Source: Pithys albifrons albifrons
Taxonomy: Eukaryota > Chordata > Aves > Passeriformes > Thamnophilidae
Length of the DNA stretch: 64,000 nt
Direction: 5' to 3'
NCBI RefSeq assembly: GCF_047495875.1
Contig: NC_092460.1
Location: forward strand, 10,344,520 to 10,408,519
Position numbers and translations under genes: made by a program. The notes beneath the pieces were generated by a model. It was not told the DNA's origin. It did not search any database and was given only the letters and a program-made list of their open reading frames with translations. Positions 12,316 to 23,764 of the stretch are shown here, in pieces (position 1 is the stretch's first letter; each line of letters begins with the position of its first letter).

Positions 12316-15300
12316 GGATAAGGAATAGGAGCCCTAATCAGAAAGTGAAGTGGGACCCAGCAGAGCTTCAAGAGCATCAGTGGGAGGGGATTTGTGGACA
12401 GAAAGGGAAGCAACCAGCATAAAAAAATAAAACAAACAAATGGTTTGTTTGCATGATTATTTGTATAGGGGAGTGGGGGACATACCAGAAACAGCTTTTC
12501 TACGATGGATTTATGGGTGGAAATCAGAGTCATCTCATAACAGCTGATTGTGAAATTCAACTGACTGAAGGCTGGTAAGTTCCAGATCTCTGAGCAGTGT
12601 CAAAAGAGACAGGGTAGCCTTTGGCTGACATATTTCAAGAAAGTGTTGGAAATGCGCCAGGCTGGATGACTGAAGTGAAGCTGACATCTTGCAGAATAGC
12701 TGGAGAAAGCTGAGCAAGGAAGAGGTGAACCAATGAACCAGCAGGCACAAGGCTGCTGAGAGCCTTTGAAAGGGAGAGAAACCCTGAAAGGCACTGAACA
12801 TAAAAATGCATGTGATACAATCTTTCTCAATCTGTGGAAGCTGTAGTGGTATGGGGGGAACTTCTGGTCTGACCCTTATGTGTATCTGGATGTTCGGTGG
12901 AGCAGATAAAACCATTTACACCTAAAAATAGATTTTTGCTTCTGGAAATGCTATAGCAAAGAATAAGTTCAAAATGCTGCATTTTGTTAATTTGTTCAAA
13001 ATCCATTTTGGTGTGCTCTGCTCGCCCTTAAAAATGCATTTAGATTTTTAATGAGTGAAAAAATTTGGAAAGTGATTTTGATTATTTTTGTTGTTGAAAG
13101 AGAAGTACTTGCAGAGAAGTTAATGAAGGAGAGAGGGGGGGAAAAAGGATATATATAACACTTTTCAGCCTTTTCTCTTGTACCAAGGAGAGAGCACAGC
13201 AGGGTCACAACTGTGTTTTCAGCTACCACCAAGGCAGAGGAAGGAAGAAAGCTGGCAGAGGTGCTGTGGAGCAGAAATGAGGGGCACAAGATGAGTGTGT
13301 GCCATGCACAGTGTGTACCTGTGTGAGGGGTATGTAGCACCTACATGGCAAGTCAAGAGTGCACTCAAATGATGAAAACAGCACATGAATGCTGCAGACG
13401 TGGGAAAAAGCAGTGGGACTGCTGATGTAGGGATGTGCCATGAGGTATTCTGAGTTTTTAAGGCAAAACCCTCTATAGTAGGTTCAGCCCAGAGAAAAAC
13501 TGGGAAGGGGATTAAAAACTTCCAGCAGTGAGTGAAGAGCCTGCTGAATGATAGCATGAAATGTGTGTGTTACCTTAAACGCCTTTAATTGAAACTTTCC
13601 CCCCTTGTTTTGAAGATCTAGCTCCCTGAATTTTTGTTGTTGTTTTGTTGAGCCAAAACCCCATAGAAAACCAACAGCATCAGGTTGCCACAAGAAAAAA
13701 ACACCAAGCTGGTTTCCTTGGATTGTTGGGCCAAGATGTTCTAAAGAGCTGGGGGAAGAAATTTTTTTGCTGAAAACTATCATCTTGCATGAAAAGGAGA
13801 TAGTTTGGTTTTCTCTTTTTTGTTTGTTTTCCAGACTGGGTTTATCACTAAGAAACAGGTGAGATTTCATGGATTAGGCTCAAATCATCCACCCTGTGTG
13901 AGAGTGCAGAAAGGGGGGGATGCTGGCATGGGTTGAATTTCCTCCCTTCTGGAGCAAGTGTGAAGCAGGAGCCAGGAATGGGGCCCAGGTCCTCTCCTGT
14001 GCCTGAGGCTGGACGCTGCCTCTTATCCATGCTGCAGCGTTATCACCCAACTCCTTGTCTGTAAGTGGCCTTCTCCTAGGGTGTTGGTATCTCTTTTTAT
14101 TACTGCGGGGAAGTTGTAAAGCTTTCTGGTCTTGTTAACAGCTGCACCTTCTCCTGGTGTGCTCACTTCAAGTCTAGCTGGTGAAATATTCTGGCCGCTT
14201 GCTGTGATGGTTTGCTGCCTGGAGTCATGCTACAGAGGCTTCATGTTCAACAGCTGCATTTACCTTCAGATGGGATGCTCTTTTAAACTGCTCCAGTTCT
14301 CCTGTGTCTTTTCACAATGAATAAAAACCTATTAGTAGAGCCCTGATATGTATTTAGAGTGTTTTACCCTATGATCAGGGTATTGTTGAACTCTTGGAAG
14401 AGGCACTGCTCTGCTCTGCTGGGGCTACAGCTGCTTTTATGTCCTTAGGGACACTGTACAGCTCTGCCTGTGTGGGTCCTATTGCCTGCTGCTACCTGTG
14501 TGGGGCAGCTTTTGCAGTCAGTGAACAAGCTGGGATTTGTGTTAGGCTTGCACTGTGCACAGATGTGGAGAAATGGGCTCTTGATTTCTGTGGAAATAAC
14601 GCTTTCAATGAAACAGCAAAAGGGAAGAGAAAAGGGAAATCTAAGTCACTAAGATAATTTTGGAACTGTCTGCCCCACTGTGAGATTTTGCTGAGTGATT
14701 TGGGAAGTGACATTCAACACAGCTTATCAGCTTAGCTTAGTTAGGAGGAACAAGAAATTAGAGAGTGATGGAGGCCAACCTTCAGAGACCAGCTTTGTCA
14801 GAGAAGGCAGCTGCCAAGCAGAGCTTTACGTGACTTGTGCGCAGTGGAGCAGGACTGTGAAAATCCTTAGGCTCCAATTTTAAGTAGCTTGCTGCAGATA
14901 AACAAGTACACAACCCTCTGCCAGCCATGTCTGTTCTCTCTTGTAGGTGCACGTGTCTGCAGGCACATCCACACACTCTTGGAAAGCACATCCATATCTC
15001 AACTTTCTCACCTAAGGTAGTTGCAAATCTGCTACAGAAAAATGAATGGGGAGGATGGATAAACCACTGCTGTGATTGCTCCCCATCCAGGCTTAGTCTT
15101 TGCTGTGTTAATTAGGGAGACGGAGGTGTCCAGACCTAAAGCTGCCTGGCATTGGTGGTGGCAGTGTCAGGAGGTGAGTGCAAGCACCCCTGCAAAGGGA
15201 ATATTGTACCCAGCTTGATCAGCATTCGGGTTATGGGGCTGCATTCTTTTTATGGGGCATGCCTGTTGTTTTTTTTCCATTGCTCTTGCTCTGCCAGTGC

Positions 15301-15589
15301 AGATTGTGAAGCCTGCTGTGAGTGTCCAGCAGGTATCAAAGATGACACTCAATCTGCTCCTTTTATGATTAAAAATCCAGGGCTGCTCTCCTGTAGAAAA
15401 AATCCAGGATAGCCAACAGAATTACGCCAGCAACATATTTGGCATGGCAGGCTGATTGTAAAATCTGTTTGCTTCTCTGTGAATAAATCCTTGACACCTC
15501 ATTTCACCAAAACCTCTGGAGGGTGATGTGCAGTTTTTTCCAATAAATACTAGCTGACCAGCAGGGATACTAAAAGCAGCGAGGCCATC
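12316..15589. other. Non-coding stretch without a recognisable gene
   Basis: No gene is recognisable. A short G run lies near 13133. A decayed SINE-like patch at about 13960 is listed separately. The open frames are short and overlap on both strands without motifs. Confidence 0.55.
13960..14032 (+). repeat. Possible tRNA-derived SINE/MIR-like relic
   Basis: The words GCAGGAGCCAGGAATGGGGC and CCAGGTCCTCT, then GGACGCTGCCTCTTATCCAT, recall the tRNA-related tail of ancient amniote SINEs. In those, a 'gagccaggaattgaacccaggtc' section is followed by 'agacgctctatccattg'. The match is loose and there are no visible ends, so it may be coincidence. Confidence 0.2.
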
Positions 15590-15990
15590 CATTGCTAATT
15601 ATAAAGCTTTTTCAGCCAGGCCAGTACAAGATGATGTTTTATCTACTCTTTGCTATCAAAACTCACTGTACTTGCATGAACTGAAAACAATTTCTATTTC
15701 TTAGGCACTTACATTGACTATGATGGTGTTTGAACTACAGTTCCCAGACTATCCAGCATAAGCATTGCTCTCAAAATTAAAAAAGAACAAAACAAAAACA
15801 TAAAGTCCCTGGACCTCACAGTAGTAGGTAATAATCACTGTTAACATTTCAAGGCTTAATGCTTCTGCCATGGTACTTAATCGATAATTGAAATCTCAGG
15901 AGATATGTAATGCTTGAAATTCATGCAGTTAATTTTATTGCTAGCACTTGTAATTTGAAAGCAATTCTGAAATCAATAACAATGTGACTT
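15590..15990. promoter_or_regulatory. AT-rich candidate conserved regulatory block with a ZNF143-like site
   Basis: The block contains CTAATTATAAAG, AATCGATAATTG, GTTAATTTTATTG and AATCAATAACAATGTG, a mix of homeodomain, TCF/SOX and HNF-like words. At 15734-15754 ACTACAGTTCCCAGACTATC closely resembles the ZNF143 (SBF) site, whose consensus is about ACTACAATTCCCAGAATGC. The latter half of the site deviates from the consensus. ZNF143 sites normally sit at promoters and chromatin-loop anchors. No CpG island or obvious transcription start accompanies it here. Confidence 0.25.
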
Positions 15991-17179
15991 TATTTGAATG
16001 GAACAGGAAACCCTGGAGTAGGTTCCAGCCACAAATGGTTCAGTATGTAAATGGGAGCCACTGTCCAGTGAGAGATCAGGATTAATTCTGCCCTGTTTTT
16101 TCCCCAGCTATAAATAAGATCTTCTCCACACTGTCTGGGTGCATTTAGTGTTTGTAAGTTGCTTGAGGTTGTATTTCTCAAAGGCTTCAGATGCTTCTGT
16201 CAAGTTCTCTCGCTGTTCCACAAGCTGCTCTGAGTGCCATGGGGCTGTGGGAGAGGGGAGAAGCCAGGACAAGGTTATAAAACTTCTCTCTTCTCCTTTA
16301 CAGTAAAATGTGCTCCTGCACTGCTTTCCAAACTCTAGATCCCCACTACTGTAGGGTCCAAAGGAGGTTAATCAAGGCAGAAGTGTGCTGGAGTGATTTG
16401 TACCTCCGTCTTCCTGATGAACTCATGGGGATTGGGCTCCTCTGCAGCTTGTCTGGGGCTGCAGTGAAGGTCCAATACAAGGACTTAAGCTGGAAAAGCA
16501 TTGCAATGCTCTGGTTTTGCCTCAGGTCATTGAAACTTCTGTAATGCTGTTTGCAGGCAAGCCAAGAGGCTGACTGGGATGGTTGGATCCTCCAGAGATG
16601 TTGGTTAGTGCTGCAGGTGTCACTGTGCCATAGAAAACTTGCCCTGAATCAATGCTTTGGGTCTCAGTGGGGGTTGGGGAAGCTCTGTGGGCAGTCCTGG
16701 TGGGCTTCCCTGAGGACATGTAGGAGATCTGGAACTGCAGCCAAGGTGCAGGGAGTTGAAGGGGGTTTTGCATATGTCTTGAAAATATTTCAACAGGAAA
16801 AATGGCCTGACTCTGGCCTTAGAACTTGTGTTTTGGGAGAGACCAAGGAGTTTTGTAACATCCCACCCTCTTCCTGTTCCCAAACTGCTGTAGCCTGACC
16901 AAAAAAAAAAAAAAAGGTAACCTGACTCCTAAGCATTGAATCCAAAGATGAATCTTAGGAGTAGCCATTGTAAATCTTGGTTTCTGTCTTGTTGACTGAA
17001 GGACTTTCATCCTCATCACCTGTAGCAGGTCAGATGCTTGATAGCTTCTGAGCCAGAGCCCCTCAAAAGTCAGGGTGCCAGAGCTGGCAGCTTGGATACT
17101 CTGTGTGCTTCCCTGCGCTTCTCCTTTTTCAATACAACTGTGTTTATGGGCACAGCAACTAATGCCACTTATTTTGCAG
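15991..17179. other. Non-coding stretch without a recognisable gene
   Basis: No gene is recognisable. It holds a 15-A tract at 16901 (listed separately) and short frames on both strands. The 171-codon minus frame at 16819-17334 has no motif and overlaps the candidate plus-strand exon at 17180, so I treat it as a chance frame. Confidence 0.5.
16901..16915 (+). repeat. Poly(A) tract (15 A) between short direct repeats
   Basis: Fifteen A residues lie between GTAGCCTGACC and GGTAACCTGACT. The two flanks share GTA-CCTGAC with one difference, so the tract could be the trace of a small retroposition with a short target-site duplication. The shared word is too short to prove that, and no retroposed body is visible upstream. 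Simple slippage is the alternative. Confidence 0.6.
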
Positions 17180-17282
17180 ACTGCCTTTGTGGTGTTGAAG
17201 TTCAAAGGTTCTTTTTGATGCAGAAATCTAAAATGACTCATGCTGTGATCAAGAAATTGAACCCGATTTGTGTGCCTGCAGT
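17180..17282 (+). other. Candidate internal exon (unrecognised)
   Basis: A good acceptor (CCACTTATTTTGCAG) precedes 103 bp that are open in only one plus frame. They end at a strong donor-like GCAGT/GTAAGC. The open frame reads CLCGVEVQRFFLMQKSK, then THAVIKKLNP, which is less Cys/Ser-rich than the surrounding frames. If the splice sites are real, the exon length is not a multiple of three. I recognise no protein family and saw no convincing partner exon nearby. Equally good splice-like borders occur by chance. Confidence 0.12.
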
Positions 17283-17789
17283 GTAAGCAGAGAGCAGCAC
17301 GGGCCCTTCTCCCCTGAGCAGGGATGGGGACCAAAAGCTGCTATCCAGGCTGTCTGGCTGCTTATTCAAACTGGCATCCTCTTGATCTCTGTGGGAGTGC
17401 TGACAAATGTAAGAGCAATGGTTTCCGTATATGAAAAACACCCAAGTAAGCTAACTTTAGAAATAACAATGTGCTTATTGTTTTCCAAAATAGCTTTGGT
17501 GTGTAACTTCCAATGGCTGACAGATCTTGTTGGGGGCTATTTAAATAAGAAAAAGTCTTTTTTTTTTACCTTCAGTCTCATCCTTTAATTTATCAAGCTA
17601 ATTAACTGATCTTACCCAGGGACACTTTGTTCTTATGCAGTGCCCTCCCCCATCCGAGTCAAGGGAAGACATCTGCACACAAAGGGGGTGTTATTCCCAT
17701 CCTGTAAATTGTATGCAAGTATGGTGGTTCTTTCCCATTCATTTGGCTTTGTTTTAATCTTTCTCTCTTCACCCTGAGCTCAGATGAAG

Positions 17790-18010
17790 TACATCAGAGG
17801 TTCTGCAGCTAATTAACATGATTACAGCTGTCTGCATCAGGTTGGGAGATTGAGTTAGAAGCCGTCAAGTTCCCAATATACTGGAGTCTTATTACTGAGT
17901 CTCCAGTGCAGCCACATCTAATGAAATTCAAACAGATCAGGTTAAATTAGATTAGCTAATTGAATTTTCATCTTCTCAGCTTAATGTAATTCTGAACAAC
18001 ACCTCTTTAG
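17790..18010. promoter_or_regulatory. AT-rich candidate enhancer block dense in homeodomain-type motifs
   Basis: This block contains GCTAATTAACATGATTACAG, then TAAATTAGATTAGCTAATTG and AGCTTAATGTAATTC within about 200 bp. A related GCTAATTAACTGATC lies just upstream near 17599. The density of TAAT cores is far above the flanking sequence. Such clusters are typical of vertebrate developmental enhancers. Only cross-species alignment could show conservation, so this is an inference from motif density. Confidence 0.25.
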
Positions 18011-19558
18011 TTTACTTACAAAAATAAGTGTTTCTTTAAGTTGGACTTGACCTGACCCTGCAGACCTGAACTGGGACAACCAAGAAGTTAATGTCCAGGA
18101 TCTGAACTCAGTGCACTTGGTTTGGTGGTGGCTTATGAAGACTTTGTGCTACTGGATCTGGGAGTAACTTGGTGCTGGGAGAGAAGAGGAGGCTCTGCAC
18201 TGTGCTTTCTTGGTGTTTGTGGGGTGGCCCCACTGGACTTGTGTGGTGGGTCCCTCCTGCCCTAAGTGACTGCAGCTTGGATAGAAGTACAGAGCCACTG
18301 CCTGTGCCACAGGTACTGTACCTCAGTACAGAAGCAGAGTGGACAGAAGAAATAGTTGTAACAGGCTTTGAAATGCTTGTTTTGTGCTATTAGCAACTAA
18401 CCCCCTTGTCCTGGTACTGCAGAAGGAGAAGGGATAGAGCAGGCACCTCCCCTGATAGCTAACTCCAGTGATTACTCTGCTGGGTTGATATTCTTTTTCA
18501 AAGTAGGCAAATTTCTGGAAATTATTTCTTTGGCAGATTAGCGGGGAGAGGATATTGTGAAATATTCATTTTTTGTAATAGCAGTGTCTTGCACAGTCCC
18601 TTAGCAATCCCCAGCACAGGCAACAAAAATAGCAGTGCCAAAGTGAGTTAGATCAGCCTTCAAAGCTTGATGGGGAGCTGCAAAGTTGTGCAGAATTTGG
18701 CAAAGCTGCTGAAGTGTCCTGGCCATGACCCCTCTTTGTAATCAGCTAGAAAATAAGCAAGATATAATGGAAGGTCCATGCCTGCCTGTCACTGGCTGGG
18801 TGTGACAGCCTGTGCTGCTGGAAGGTGCAGAGACTGGGGATGGGGAGGTACTAATGTGTTCCAGGCCTGGCTGTGCTGAGTGAAGGTCCCTGGTGTGTGG
18901 TTGCTGCTAATCCTGGACAGGTGCTGGTGGAGGGTCACTTACCTGCTTGGTGAAAATGGCAAAGCTGCCTCTCTGTTTACTTAGACAAAATAATGTGAGT
19001 AGGAAAGGATTTATGTCCTGGTGCCCTCTTCCCAGCAGAGAGCCAGGGAGGCAGGCAACTGGTGGGACAGTTGAAGGGAGGGGAAAAATTTTTTTTTGCT
19101 GTATTTTTCTGTCTTTACAGAAGTGGCTTCAGTTTTTGAACTCTGACAGCATGGCACCTTTTGCAAGTACTAAATTCACTTAATTTGTGATGGCATTGAG
19201 TGTGATTACTTGGTGTCACTGGCTGTGACAGCGTGAGGGCTTTTGAGAGACCATTAGGGCTGCGTGCTGTGTTTGACTTGGATTCCCTTCGTTTGCCTCC
19301 TGAACACCAGGCTCTTTTCCTGACTTTGCAGTGTCTGCAGCAGCACACCCGTGTCTGTACCATGCTATTGTGATCAGAGTCCCACTGCTATGAGATTTGA
19401 TCAAACATTTGATTCTCTTTTCCATCCTACAGCAAACTGGACAAGTTTTGGTCAGAAGAAAAGTAAATTGAGGCCATACAGGGACATTCTAAGGGCTCTG
19501 AGCTTTTCTGTGTGGTATTTATTTTGTAGCACATGCTGGTAAAAATGAAGGTCTCTGA
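18011..19558. other. Non-coding stretch without a recognisable gene
   Basis: No gene is recognisable. A strong acceptor-like tract (TTTTTCTGTCTTTACAG) ends near 19120, and the frame after it (KWLQFLNSDSMAPFASTKFT) stops at about 19183, giving at most a very short terminal exon. I could not link it to the membrane-protein-like frame that follows at 19559. Confidence 0.5.
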
Positions 19559-19903
19559 GCAAAAGCAGGTATCCTCAATCCAGTTTTCTTTTGTGTGGCA
19601 CTCCTTGCTGTGACACCTGTGCTGTGTCTTCTCTGGGGTTTGTGGTTTGGCAGATACAATGTCTCTTTGCCTGACCACCCAGGCTGGGCTACCGTGCTCA
19701 AGGCATGCTATGCTTTTGCTGGCTATGGAATGCTGCTGGGCCTGGGAGCAGTTATTCATAGCAGCACTCCTCACTCCTTCCTTAACACACATTTCTTCTT
19801 AGCTGCAAATCCCATTGGCAGCACAGTAATTGTTTTCATTGCTTCACTGGGAGTAGTGAGGTTAACATCTCGAGCAGCAGCTAAAATAGACAAGAGGAAA
19901 TAG
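19559..19903 (+). CDS. Candidate terminal exon or retrocopy fragment: multi-pass membrane-protein-like frame
   Basis: The frame is open from just after a stop at 19556 to a TAG at 19901, about 114 codons. It has no ATG start near its beginning, so it would be a 3' exon or a truncated copy. The translation shows a hydrophobic segment (VFFCVALLAVTPVLCLLWG), a short polar loop (GRYNVSLPDHPGW) and a second segment (CYAFAGYGMLLGLGAVIH). A third segment (STVIVFIASLGVVRL) leads to a basic C-terminus (AAAKIDKRK). By my count G is the first codon base in about a third of codons, more than at positions two or three, which mildly favours real coding use. The acceptor upstream (CTCAATCCAG) is poor and no AATAAA follows closely. 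I do not recognise the family. A chance frame remains quite possible. Confidence 0.22.
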   Translation, partial: AKAGILNPVFFCVALLAVTPVLCLLWGLWFGRYNVSLPDHPGWATVLKACYAFAGYGMLLGLGAVIHSSTPHSFLNTHFFLAANPIGSTVIVFIASLGVVRLTSRAAAKIDKRK

Positions 19904-20829
19904 CACAATAGCTTAATCCCCTGGAAATTACTCTTTTCAGTGTAGAATTATGCTTCCTTTTTATCTTCCCCCACTTTTCTTTTAAAGGGCAGAATTTCGT
20001 TTTATTTACATCTGAGCCCAGGACATGTAGTTTGCCATTCCTGCAAGGAGAGTCACAGAATAATCCTCTAAATATTCTTTTTGGAAGGTAATTTCCTGGC
20101 TAGAGGGTTGAGACCTCAGCAATGGAGGGTGGAGCAGTCCAGTCACATGGTCTCATATTCCCTAAATGCGGCCCATTGCAAATGAGTTGCCTCAGTGGAC
20201 CAACAGCTCTTCAGTCCTGCTTGCAGCAGAGCTGGGAGCAAGTTCAAGTTGTCATTGCAGAGATGAGCAGCTTCCAATGCACATAAATATCCAGCCCTTC
20301 TCTGTTGATTCTATCACTTTCCCTATAAACAGACGCACAGTCATTTTCCAAGTGAGCCATCTGGGTTTGACAGATGTCTCTGGCTTTTTCTGGGCCCATT
20401 GTTAAATGGGAAAAAGGGAGGGAATATTCTGAATTGAAGGAAATAGCTTCTGATGGCAGTCTGCAATTTCATGGGCTGGGAGATGAACTGCCCTTCTTTC
20501 CCTCAATTGCCATCAGCTCCATTGACTGTAATCTGCATTTGCAGCCTGGGAATCTTTGCTTCTCATGGGAGGTGCTGGAATTGTCACTCTTTGGGGAAAG
20601 AAGTTTAGGTGTACTTTTACCCTTGATGCAGAGCTAGTGGGCTTTTTGTACTGCTGAGAGATGTAATGTTGGTTTCTGAAGCCATATGAGTGAGATCCAT
20701 AGAGCTCTTATCTGGTATGTATTTCCCATGCTTTGGATGCTATTTATCCATCCTGATCCCAAACCTTTTCAAACATTAGTAGAAGGTAAAGACTCCCTCC
20801 TCGCTGTCTGAGAGCCACGTGTATTTGCA

Positions 20830-21140
20830 CACTCCTAAAGCCTTTTTGAATCATATTTGCTTCCTAATGTAGAAAGATCCCAGTGTCTGATCATTTCTGA
20901 CATATTGTGAAGTTAGTAGAGTTGACATTATGGCTAAATACCGAAGTCAAATATCAACATTATTCTATATTTTCCCTTTTCTCCTTTTGGATTTTTGTTG
21001 TTGATGAAAACATATGAAAATACATCAGCTTTCTGAAAGTGATGATATTAAAAACAGAAGAGGAGAGGTGTGCTTTCCATGCTAAAGGTCATGCATTGAA
21101 AGTGAATTTCAAAGAATTTATTTGGATGAGAGGCTGTGAT
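20830..21140. promoter_or_regulatory. AT-rich candidate conserved element
   Basis: A continuous low-repeat AT-rich run includes GAATCATATTTGCTTCC, AGTAGAGTTGACATTATGG, ATCAACATTATTCTATATT and GAAAGTGATGATATTAAAA. It has octamer-like and POU-like words (ATTTGC near TAAT) and lacks simple repeats and any long open frame. The look is that of a conserved non-coding element. No single motif is decisive. Confidence 0.15.
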
Positions 21141-22227
21141 GAGACTCTTTTGATTCTCCTTTGTAATGTGTGTGTGGGTGAAGTTTCAAGCTCTCACTTT
21201 CACACACACGCAGATTTTGCTTTGCTTGAAGTTTCGTGCCACCCTCCTGGTACTGCTGTTGGTGGTTGCAGAAGATGGAATGTTTGGAATTGCAGGCTTG
21301 CAGTCACATGCTGAATGTGAACATTCAAATTATCATCGTGCCTCAGTGAGAGCAAAGTCAGAAGGGCACATTTAAGACAACTTTGCTAAAAATGCAGATT
21401 TTATATTTGCTTTTAGAGTTTATGTGATCAGCTGAAAAGAGGAGGAGAGAAGCAGAGTAATTACTCAATACTGCATCTGTGGCAACATACTGAGTGGGAA
21501 ACTGTCAAAGATAGAAGTTTGGTAAAGAAATCTGTCAATACTGGAAACCTCATTTCCTCTTCTGCATTATCTTCCCTGAGGGAGGCAATAAATGGTGATA
21601 CTACATAACCCTTGTGTTGGTTGACTGTACCAACTTTCCACAGACCAGCAATTACCAAATTATGATGTACAGACTACCAGTAGTCCAGAAGGTTATGGAA
21701 AGCAATCCGTTTGACAATACTGCCTTTGTTAAATTTTCACTTATGAGATGAACCATGAGATGCCTGCTGCTTAAAACACATGGACATGAGAAGTGTTGAG
21801 TTACCTGTTTGGTGATGCAGGAATGCTGAAAACTCTCCATTGTCTTAGAGGGGTAATGTTTGTGGAGAACTTGTGGCCTTTGGCAACAGCACAGCCCATG
21901 TTTGGAGCCCTATCGGAAGTCCTTGGTTTTGGGTTGCTCTTTGAGATGGGATTCAACTCTGTGAACTCTGGATACCTGTCTGCCTGTTGGAGGATGTGTG
22001 TGATGTCTTTGATATATAGATTTGTCTAAAGACTGCAGCTGTGCTCTCAGGTCTGAGCCACCAAACCACCCATCCTTGTCCTGTGTTTATGCTACAGAAG
22101 TGTGTTTCTACTTTGTCAGCTTTAGATGTGTTATTAACACAAAGGTGTCTGACCTGCATTGTCAGTGTTCCTGAAAAGATTTTTGTCTCTACTGTGTATC
22201 ACATAGTTCAGTGTTTTCTTCCAAGAT

Positions 22228-22289
22228 GTTCTGGAATGAAGCTTGTGCTTTTGCAAATTGTTCTGGGATGAAGGTTCATGCTTTTATGT
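22228..22289. repeat. Diverged tandem duplication, two units of about 31 bp
   Basis: The words GTTCTGGAATGAAGCTTGTG...CTTTTGCAAATT and GTTCTGGGATGAAGGTTCATGCTTTTATGT follow one another directly. They share the order GTTCTGG-ATGAAG--T--TGCTTTT with a few substitutions and small gaps. This is an old local duplication with no coding meaning that I can see. Confidence 0.5.
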
Positions 22290-23764
22290 GACTCTAGGGA
22301 AAAATGGCAATTTCTGCAAAAGGATTTAGCTTTACAGTAACTTTAAGGGATACATGGACAAGAAGGAAAGCAAACAAAGTGGCTAGCATTTTGTATCAAT
22401 AGAACTTTACTCACATTAAAAAAGAAACGTGTTCAAACATAATTTGTGTTTAAGGTGTGATTCAGGGCACACACAGAGCATCAAGTGCCTTTCCCAGTCA
22501 CTGCCACTTCTGTAGTGTTGTGGCATCCTTGGGCCTTTTCCACAGGAGCAGCAGAAATATCACTTCACGGTGTGTGGCCACCCTGGTGAGCTACCACAGC
22601 TCTGTTAGATGTGGAAAAATTCTGGCTTTTTCCTTCCTTTTCCTGCTGGATTCTGTCACGGAGCTGTGCTGTCAGCACTGGGCTCTTTGTGTGACTTCCT
22701 TTCTCTTCTCTTACAGTCCCTCCTCTCTCCAGCCCCACTGCTGTACTCCTTTTCTTTCTCTGTTGGCATGGGTGTGATTCTGAACTGCTTAGTCCTATTA
22801 AGTGCTGGATCTCAGCCTGGGACATGGGCAGAACTGGCAGTCCACCTCCAAGAGCTGAGCCCCAAGGGGGTTTCAGGGATTTGGGTTTCTTGGATTGTAG
22901 TGAAACAGGCAAAACTCCTCTGAAACATAAAATGTTGTGGATTCAAAGTTTCAGTACCCGAACTGAAAGCTGTAGAGTCTGTAATGCTGAGTAGCATGAA
23001 TGATATCTGCTGCTTGATTTTGGTCACCAAGGTCAGCTTTGTTGCAGGTGCCTGAAAGGAGGACCTTCACTGGCTGTGCTAAAGAAGTCAATGTCAACAT
23101 GAAGTTTGGGATTTCCAGTGGCATCCATAGAAATTGCTAACTTAGATCACTGTAAATGGTAGCATTTAGTTTCCTTAGGGTACTTGGAAAGCCTGAAAAT
23201 GATAATTGATTGCAGCTTTGTAAAGTGTGGTAAAGGGGTTTGAAAAGCTCAGTGAGAGATGGGAGGTAGGGTAAGGGCTCTGCAGTAAGGGATCTGTGTA
23301 TTTAGGAGCTGAAATGCTGTCGAATCAGCAACTGGATGAACTGGATTTGTTTCAGGGGTCAGTGCCCAAATAAATATTTGCAGTAAGACATTCACCAGGC
23401 TTCATTATACCCTGATGGAGGCCAGCCTGTACTCTCTGAAGCAGTGAAGTAAAGACTCAGGATAAAAGGTTTGCTTTAGTATTAATAGTTATGTTTGGGC
23501 AAGGGTTTTTTTGGCCTTACATTAAAAGGGAAGGCAGTTCCAGGAGGTGTTTGTGAGATGACAAAAGAGGCAGTTGGGACATAATTTTTCATTTTGCATG
23601 AATTTTTAAAACACCTAAAGCTAGAAAAGCTTTGCCCTCAATAGTGTCCCATGAAACTTGGAATTTGCTTTTAAGTGAAAATACAGCTGCAAACACACAC
23701 AGAGAGGCAGAGGGCAAAATGCTGCTTTCAAGGAGTTACAAGTGTGTGGAGCAAAGTGCTGTGT

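Larger units (their letters stand above)
19904..23764. other. Non-coding stretch without a recognisable gene
   Basis: No gene is recognisable. An AT-rich block at about 20830-21140 and a small tandem duplication at 22228 are listed separately. Open frames are short and without motifs. If the 19559-19903 frame is a real terminal exon, the first part of this stretch would be its 3' UTR. Confidence 0.5.

Noticed and set aside
16819..17334. 171-codon minus-strand open frame
   Set aside because: It has no recognisable domain, contains a poly-Phe run from the A15 tract, and runs through sequence without splice or start support.
19104..19183. Strong acceptor followed by a 20-codon frame ending in a stop
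   Set aside because: The peptide is too short to judge and cannot be joined in frame to the 19559 candidate.
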